A DNA stretch of 64,000 nt, from contig OX336345.1 of NCBI GenBank assembly GCA_946902875.1, forward strand, positions 8,835,395-8,899,394. Reading direction: 5' to 3'. Positions within the stretch are counted from its first letter, which is position 1. Each line of letters opens with the position of its first letter. Position numbers and translations under genes: made by a program. The notes below the pieces were generated by a model, which saw only the letters and a list, made by a program, of their open reading frames with translations, was not told the origin of the DNA and searched no databases. Origin of the DNA: Nematopogon swammerdamellus. Lineage: Eukaryota > Arthropoda > Insecta > Lepidoptera > Adelidae. Below, in pieces: positions 56,490 through 64,000 of the stretch.

Positions 56490-57406
56490 CATTGTGCTAC
56501 TATACTAAGCATTATAACTGATGTACCAAAAATTATATTCACAAGAATGCAATAATATATTTCAGTACGACACTTGTATGTAACTTTGGTCTTTTATTTC
56601 GTTGCGTCCTGAAAAATCCCAACCCAATGTTTTCATCAACAAGCCATGGTGTCAAAAGTGACTTTCCCCATTGTTAAAATATTCAATTAAGTTTAAAAAT
56701 CATTTAATAATCTTATATCTACCTACAATACATGTACACATAATTCACACACATCACATAAATTAATGAGGTTATATGGGTCATTTACTAGACGCATGTA
56801 TACATAGCTATTTACTTATTGTCTTCATAATGTTCCAATTGTGGGACGAGAATTTGACAAGTTTACACTTATAGACGACAATGATGGTATAAACTGCACT
56901 TTCTTTATAAAATATAATGTTTTGATCTTGAGATCTCAATTTAATTTAAGATAGAAACTGTTCTAAAATGTTTGGGTCATAACCAGAAACAAAATTAAGT
57001 GGTCCATTGTGAATATATCGCAGCAACAAGAGCTCCATTTGAGACTGGAAATGAATATGATAATGAATAAGAACCACATGGTCTTAAAACATGCGATAAT
57101 TTTACAAAAGTTAAGGCCTTTTGAGGATGTTACTGTGCTTTATAAAGTTGGAATAACAAAGTCAAGTCTGTGAAAATGGCAGATGTGATTGACCCCTTGC
57201 ACTTCCCACTCTTATTTATGTAGTTGTCATATCAGTCAGAAGTATATTCAAGTGACACTGTAGATAAATGCCATTGCTACGAGCTATAGAAAAATTCACA
57301 CATAATGTGTGAAAATTTATAAAATGTTAAAACCTCAAAGAAATATTCCCACTGGAATATTCCGGATGTTCATTCACAGCTTCCTCGTCTTCTAAAATCT
57401 AAAATA
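56490..57406. other. convergent 3' region between the DRAM-like gene and the transporter
   Basis: No ORF or repeat stands out. A minus-strand AATAAA near 56600-56595 would give the transporter a 3' UTR of about 800 nt. That UTR would reach to within about 110 bp of the DRAM-like extension stop, so the two transcripts probably end close together or overlap. Confidence 0.4.
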
Positions 57407-60400
57407 CTACATCGAAGCCTCATTGATGACGGTAATGAGACGGTTGTTTGTATTGTGGCCCTTCTTCTTCCACTTGATGGACTTGTTGTGGTTTTCTGGT
57501 GTCACCGGCCTGTCTTGAACCGTGGACAATTGTGGTGAGGAGGCGTTGTTGCCCATTACGATGGACCACCGTCGACTGCGCCTTTCGTTGGCATTGGGTA
57601 ACTCCGCGATCAGATTGTTCTCGTATTCGCTCAGCATGAGGTAGTTTTCGACCTGGAATACCAAGTCACAATTTGTATCATGAAATAAAGTTCGTCAGTC
57701 AGTGCCGGACTTGTACTGTTCTTAAGTATAGGCCACTTGACTTTCGCTGCCCGCGCAAAACATGAATAGCATAGAATAGGAGTATTACTAAGTCGCAATG
57801 GGGACTTAAAACCTTTACCTAAATGATATTTAGCGTTTTAATATATCGAAAACTCTATCCACAAGTGACTTGCTAGAGTACTGCGTCCATAAATCGCGCT
57901 AGAACTTGACGGCTTACACTATACTAAAGCGCAAGTGTTACTTGTAATATTCTATAGCGCCTTTGGAAATCTGCCGCCCCCTGAAGTCTGCCGCCCATAG
58001 GCCGCGGCCTATACGGCCTAATGAGAAATCCAGGACTGCCGTCAGTAATTTGTACAAGTTGTACTTACATCCAATTTTGTTATAATTAGCAGTTAAAATG
58101 GCTGTCACATGTTTTATGCCAACTTGCTGAAGTCCCAGTATGAATACTGGTGATCCTAAGGATTCATATAATGGACTGCTTAAAATGGCCTGATTGCGGA
58201 GAACTAGGCCTACAGGACATGGGTCCAACAATGATGAAACAGAACCTTATTGCAACTGGTGATGCAGTCTCCGCCGCAGTCCAAATCGTCCAAATAATGG
58301 TCTGGCAAGTCTAAGTCCAGGTCCAGGTCGAGCCCGCCCTCCTCGCTGATGCAGGTGAGCTCCGGCGGGAGGTTGGCCGGAGGGGAGCCCAGGCTGCCCG
58401 GCCCGATGCTGTCCAGGAGGTCCCGACCGGCTCGGCCGGGCGCCACTAACTCTGCGCCTAGAACTGGATCAATTGTGGTTTTAAGAAAATTATTCTCATT
58501 CTACATTTTATATTTTCATAATCTTAAGCGGGCTGTTTTATTTTTGTTAAACGGGTAGCTACACAGCAGAAAGCCAAGAAACAAGTTTAGAGTTTAATAT
58601 TGTATTGCAACCAAACAAAAGAAGAAGATGGTATACCGGATAGAACAATTTGTGAAAGTTCGAGTGCAGTTTTACTGCCATTAGAATGCTCAATAAACCA
58701 TTATAATGTAGATTATAATATGTAAACTACATAACTTTTATGCTCTATGTAATTTTCAGACAGAGGCCTTTAGGTAGTTTTTATTAACTGTAGGTAGTGT
58801 AATGCCCATTATCATCTGCAAACATAGGTATATAATTTTATACATCTATATCTGCAAATATACCTACTGCATTATGCTGGTCTCGGGTTTATAAAGGACG
58901 GATATATGTAGGTATATATATATGTATATATATGTAGGATATATGGATGAAAGATGAATAGGGGAAAGAAACAGGTGCAATTTTATGCAACTGTGCAAAT
59001 GGTCATAAATATCTTTTTTTTATTTACCCAAAGCAGAAGCAGCCCCGGTTGCAGTTCTAGGCTCATGGCTGCGACAAGCTGACTTACACGACGGCCCGCC
59101 CGCAGCACCGCCATTCTCCCTACCAAAAAGCCATAGAATGAGGACCTCAAATAAATTGGAGTAGTTTGAGATGAGTAACAGGCAAATCTGTAGAGAATCT
59201 GGATTGGTCGAGAGAAGGAAAGTAAGCAGGAGGACAGTAATGTGGGATGTTCTTAGCCAGCGCAGGTTAGCTGATCCAATGTGAAATTAAATATTTTGCT
59301 GCAGATTATTAAAAAGGCAGCCATCTGCCAGATTCCCACTTGGGGCTCCATCAACCTGCAATCTCTCAATCGATCCGTCATTGGTATGTTAGTTGAAGAC
59401 ATTGTAATTCAAGTTATAAGACTTCAAACAGTTGAGTAAGCTCACCTAGCGTGCTTGTGAGCCAGGCTACGCCGATGCAGGTCGATGCAAAAGAGAGAGA
59501 GGCTTCCGATGAGCGAGCACGTGGAACTGAAGTAGTACCCTGCCTTGCCGCCGCAACCCACGTTCATGTACCCTGCAATAATACCAACATTTTTCCTTAA
59601 GCATTGATTTCAAACAAAACTTAAATACTTGCGAGTGCCTAAAATCAGAGCAACGTGATGGTGGGGTTGATGCAATTCAGGAGAAAACCTTGCAGACTAA
59701 ACTTCCAAGCTAATGTTGCGGATGCGTAGGTACTAATGGTGCCTATTTATTGGCAGAACTTTCGAATTCCCCCTCGTACAATGATCCTTAAAAACGCGCT
59801 TATAAAGGCACCTTTGTATGACCGCTATGACATTCAAACCCCCGTGACCCACCAAATGTCACGTTGAACGTTGTCACATGTCGCGTTTTCTGTTAAAATA
59901 GTAAGTAGGTACCTGATAACGGCACCCCGATGGCAATAGGCACGGCCTGCGAGCACTGCACGAATCCCCACGTGCGCGCGAAGTTTCTGGACCGCACTCT
60001 CTCGTACGTGTACATCTTCAGCGAGTAGTGGTAGCCTCCGCAGAATATGCCTGTAGTAAGTCATAGTATACATCCGTAAGTACCTATGTAATAATTTGTA
60101 TTGCAAGGGAACTTTCAGTGATTTGGCTTTCAAATGTCTTTATTGCCTAGAAGCGACTTCCTAGAATCTAGACACTCCTGAACATTTTACACATGGACAC
60201 AGGACTCCTGGGACATTACCTTTATAGTTGCCGCCTGTACAAACCGTTCAGTATAATCCGAGGTATAATCGACGGACAACTATAGACACCCCTGAGAGTG
60301 CCAGAAATTGGGTTGCCCAGACCCCATGATTACATCAAGAAATATCTATACGAGATCTATACCCACCGAGCTATGCCAGGCAATATAATTGATGACATTG

Positions 60401-62401
60401 CCCCTGTGATCCCTGACCCCGGTGAGCGGTTTAAATGCGTGTGCGCCCATGTATGTGTGTGAAAATTCACATGACCAGACCAATCACCATCTAGTGTACT
60501 AGGCAAGCATTGGTAAGTACATACCCATAGATAAGGAAAACTAGGTACACTAGAATGACTTCTAACTTTGCTCACCATAGATCCAGGCGAACATCACATA
60601 ACCCCTATACGAGCCCTCCACAGTGGTAAGGGCGAGTATTGCCAGCGCACAGACGAAGACAGCAGCTTGCGTTAGGTACTGCCTCGCTATGCGACACTCG
60701 GCCGAGTCTTGACGCACTAATAGCCCGAACACGGCGCATCCAACTGCCCACGCCAGCCCGAGATATGTCTGTAGGGTTTCCGCTGTCTCGCCTAGACCTG
60801 TAACGCAACGTTCAGCAGATTTTTGAATGTTGATACCTATATAATATAATGATCAGTTATGGCTCCGACCTCGATCGTGCAAAGCTTGGCTTAAAAAATT
60901 ATTCAGCAGTCATTAAATAGTAGTATAGTAAAAATAAGTCAGCACGTCTGCGACCACTAGGTCCAGGCGGCGGAGGAACAATAAAGGATGGAATGAAGGA
61001 ACACTTTCTCCACACTAGGAATCTAGTGCGGAAAAAGTGTCCCTCTTGAAAAAAACTGACACGGTTGGCTACATCACCTACAACATCCGCGATGTCAGCC
61101 CATAACACCGGGTGAACTTGGTGCCACGTCACCCTTCCCTTCGGTCGTGCCGGCTACACTGAACTGGACGGAAAACACAAACTATTTACATAGCCGTTTC
61201 GACCGACCTTTCATTCAGTGCGGTGGTACCAACCCAGGCGGGTTAAACCCTACCACCTAGTAATATAAGAAGGGAGTCATATCCCTTAGTCGCCTTTTAC
61301 GACATATACGGAGAGAGATGCAGTGGGGCTATTCTTTTAAAGTACCGGCCCCACACGGTACAACCAGGGTTTCAGAATGACCATTATATTTTCTATAGCG
61401 AAGTCGGTGAACTAGGGTTTACTAAGGTATCAATCAGCAGAGGTGTCAGTGTGGGCACAACTCAGCCAGGCACTGTGCACAAGCCTAGTATGGCAGCGCG
61501 CGGGCACAGTTAGATTCACGCACGGCTGTTATGTGGGCTGGCGGGCTGGGCGTGTTACGCGCAGGCCTGCAAAGCACAACCGGCTGGTATTATGCTATAG
61601 TTTTGTAGTTGCAGTGACGCTGCTTCATTAATTAGTTTATTTTGTTTATTTATATTACTTCATTTGTACTTTTATTTACATACACAAGTAATACAATGGC
61701 GTACATTTTGTTCTATTTGTATCATGTAAAATTATAATTTCTGTATCGTTTGTTATAGTATAGTTATACCTATATTCCTGAAATCAATACTTAATTATTT
61801 CAGACTAACAGTAACTATATAGCAAACAAAATAATAAAACCTAGAAATACATTCATCCCGAGCAGTGCGTGTCGTTCTGTGCCCTAGGCTGTGCCTAGCC
61901 AGCCTAGTGTAGATAGCGCGGGCTCCACAGCCCGGCTCGCGGGCTTGTGCAGCGCGCACAGTCACTACAGTGCGGGCTTGTTTTGGACACAAATTACGCC
62001 CAAGCGACAGTTCTGGTTATCACATTGAAAGTTGAAAAAAAAAATTAAAAATTGCGTCATTCACAAAATATAACATTTGTTGACGAGATTTACCTTCTTC
62101 CTCCGCGTGGTACGCCAGATAGAATATCGGCGTGTTGACCCCGAAGGCCGAAATTCCCGTCGACATCAGTAGGATCCTCACAGTCTTTGATCTCAAGGTG
62201 GAAAAGTCGAAGAACGGTTGCCGATCATCGGTTTTATTCTTATCCTTTAGTTTCCTCTTGATTTTCGTCTGGTTCTTGAGATGCAGTATAGCTCTGCGTT
62301 GTGGGTGGTAGAGAGAGGCGGAGCGGTAGAATGTGCCTAGAATGAACGTTACGAAGACTACCCCTGTCACAGCTTGGAGACCTAAGCGCCAGCCGACTGC
62401 T
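57407..62401 (-). CDS. monocarboxylate transporter-like MFS protein, C-terminal seven exons
   Basis: Exons in transcript order: 62401-62094, 60797-60576, 60050-59913, 59572-59446, 59119-59028, 58457-58246, 57652-57407, all GT-AG with matching phases (447 codons plus TAG). The first listed exon ends the N-terminal membrane half. It then carries a basic cytoplasmic loop (KIKRKLKDKNK) and helix 7 (LLMSTGISAFGVNTPIFYLAYH). Later exons give helices 8-12, including YVMFAWIYGIFCGGYHYSLK and VPLSGYMNVGCGGKAGYYF, the typical second half of SLC16-type proton-linked carriers of monocarboxylates or related solutes at the plasma membrane. The C-terminal tail of about 180 residues is polar, with an Asp-Leu repeat (DLDLDLDLPDHYLDDLD). 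N-terminal exons are not in the window. Substrate cannot be told from sequence. Confidence 0.85.
61047..61361 (-). mobile_element. SINE copy, full head-type
   Basis: Complete from GAAAAAAACTGACACGGTTG to CGGCCCCACACGGTAC. In the intron upstream of the 60576-60797 transporter exon. Confidence 0.8.
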
Positions 62402-62860
62402 CTGAAATAGAAAAATTAATTATGCATAGTTCATTTTAGGTGAAAACCCCGAACACCGATCGGCGCCCGTCAAGGTCGATGAAGCCATAAAGCGTGTTCA
62501 AGATATTCAAAAATATAAAAATGTTCTTGAAAACGCTTAAAACACCACTGAAATGAGGTAGGATATTGTATTTGTATTTTCCACAAAAAGGACAATCTAA
62601 TTCTCCCTTCTTTCCAGCTGACAGCAGCAGAAAAGGATATTCGCATAAAATATATTTATAGGTATGTAGAGTGGAAAGAGGCACGCATCGCTGGCTGCAC
62701 CAAGCATACATACGGGAGTGGCAACCGTCGAGCGCTATTATATGGGAAAATTAGCCGCGTCTTAGTGCATTATGCTCTTACAATATAATAGTCTGCGGGA
62801 TCGAACGTCAGTGCACATGTGACTTGGGGACAAAGAACACGTATATGTGCACTACGCAAA

Positions 62861-62940
62861 ATGGCGAGTTGTGCAGTTCGTACGTGTCGAAAGAGCTCAA
62901 GATCATCAGGAATAACAAAAGATGGCGTAACCTTTCATAG
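62861..62940 (+). CDS. THAP zinc-finger domain, first exon
   Basis: ATG opens 26 codons and two bases ending in a consensus donor (gtaagt at 62941). The peptide MASCAVRTCRKSSRSSGITK followed by DGVTFHR has the start of the C2CH THAP DNA-binding domain: two Cys with the right spacing and a Phe-His before the next exon. THAP proteins include host transcription factors and P-element-type transposases, and this exon cannot tell which. The next exon was not found before 64000. The ATG lies about 460 bp from the nearest transporter exon on the other strand and may sit inside that gene's intron. Confidence 0.6.
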
Positions 62941-63120
62941 GTAAGTCATTTTAATGATAATACAACGCTTAAAACGTGAAAAATACAATAATTCCGCGAG
63001 TTAGGAGCACGACTGCGCGCCATACCGGGCGCGTACACATGATAGGCAAATTTGACAGACTGAAAAGAAATTTGAAATCAATTATTGTATACGGGGATGT
63101 TGTTTATAATAAATGCGATG

Positions 63121-63228
63121 TTGTTTATCATAAATGCGAAAGTATATTTGTTTGTTTATTTGTTTGCTATCATGTTGTTTATCATAAATGCGAAAGTATA
63201 TTTGTTTGTTTATTTGTTTGCTTGTTTT
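63121..63228 (+). repeat. two tandem copies of a ~54 bp unit
   Basis: TGTTGTTTATCATAAATGCG with AAAGTATATTTGTTTGTTTA occurs twice in a row. Downstream of the THAP exon. Confidence 0.7.
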
Positions 63229-63410
63229 TTTTTAAGTGAAAATTTCTTCAGCGGTGCTTGGCACTTTTTTAGGTGGGTATAAAATTTATAACTCGAAATC
63301 GCGACATCGCGTCAGCGTCGTTTTTAAAATGAAACCTTAAGTCATTGCATTAAGGGTTAAGTTAGAGTGGCACGGGATCTGCCGGCACACCCGGAGAGCA
63401 ACTGTTAAGT

Positions 63411-63838
63411 AGGGTTCGGTAACAGGTTTATGTCTGTCCATTCTACTAAGTTCTGCAAAATGAATGTAGGGTTCCGTAACAAATGCATGTCTGTCCGTTC
63501 TACAAAATTTAACATTTATTTCAAAATGAATGTAGGGTTCCGTAACAAATGCATGTCTGTCCGTTCTACTAAATTTTACAATTTTCAACCAAGGTCCTCC
63601 GACGGTTATTTTATAATAAAAGTAGGGTTCCGTAACACGTTTATGTCTGTCCATTCTACTAATAAGTTCTGCAAAATGAATGTAGGGTTCCGTAACAAAT
63701 GCATGTCTGTCCGTTCTACAAAATTTAACATTTATTTTAAAATGAATGTAGGGTTCCGTAACAAATGCATGTCTGTCCGTTCTACTAAATTTTAAAATTT
63801 TCAACCAAGGTCCTCCGACGGTTATTTTATAATAAAAG
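63411..63838 (+). repeat. two tandem ~213 bp units, each with three subrepeats
   Basis: The subrepeat TAGGGTTCCGTAACAAATGC with ATGTCTGTCCGTTCTAC occurs six times. A higher-order unit ends with TCCTCCGACGGTTATTTTAT. ORFs are open on both strands through the array, as expected from a repeat without stops, so they are not called as genes. Confidence 0.75.
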
Positions 63839-64000
63839 TGTCTGTGTGGGCCCTGAATACGAATCCGTTGTCAAAATTAAAAAAAAGTGGCCGCCATTTT
63901 GAACTTTTTAGTTACTGGACCGATTGCTTTCAAAATCGATATCTGGGTGTCTGTGTGGGCTCTGAATACGAATCCGTTGTCAAAATTTTATAAAAGTGGC

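Overview
This window looks like nuclear DNA from a lepidopteran (moth or butterfly). It is AT-rich, its genes are split by GT-AG introns, and it is packed with dispersed repeats of the type common in that order: short poly(A)-tailed SINEs, 5'-truncated LINE fragments, foldback MITEs and repeats carrying a 'GTCTGTCCGTCC' signature. The order is inferred from gene and repeat style. No species marker is visible.

Five host transcription units can be assembled exon by exon with matching reading phases. (1) MSH2, the MutS-homologue mismatch repair gene, lies on the minus strand from 44239 down to 6524 in 17 coding exons (917 codons plus stop). (2) Inside its 16.5 kb intron 2, on the opposite strand, sits a complete nested gene (TATA box about 34471, CDS 36061-41439, one coding intron) for a secreted, glutamine-rich, repeat-built protein of about 1631 residues. 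(3) Head to head with MSH2, a plus-strand gene of the DRAM/Frag1 family of multispanning membrane proteins runs from about 44976 to 55808. Its last exon stays open in frame for 226 further codons after a UGA-C stop. (4) Converging on it from the minus strand are the last seven coding exons (57407-62401) of a monocarboxylate-transporter-like MFS protein. (5) A THAP-domain first exon starts at 62861 on the plus strand and continues beyond, or cannot be followed within, the window.

Region by region: 1-6523 is repeat-rich DNA downstream of MSH2, with a decayed piggyBac-like coding remnant, hairpins and a polypyrimidine tract. 6524-25592 holds MSH2 exons 17 to 3, with introns full of SINEs, two LINE 3' ends and a 1 kb foldback. 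25593-42102 is MSH2 intron 2, with a mariner-type MITE, an RTE LINE tail, GC-rich and AT-rich foldbacks and the nested gene. 42103-44239 holds MSH2 exons 2 and 1. 44240-44975 is the probable shared promoter. 44976-56489 is the DRAM-like gene, with a 405 bp near-perfect tandem duplication, a GC island and a small antisense ORF in its introns. 57407-62401 is the transporter, and 62861-64000 is the THAP exon plus tandem repeats.

The most unusual items are the secreted Q-rich gene nested in MSH2, the candidate UGA readthrough of the DRAM-like gene, the head-to-head pairing of a mismatch repair gene with a family known for damage-regulated autophagy, and a SINE family whose longest copy joins a unique 5' head to a tRNA-like/5S-rRNA-like chimeric module that many copies lack.
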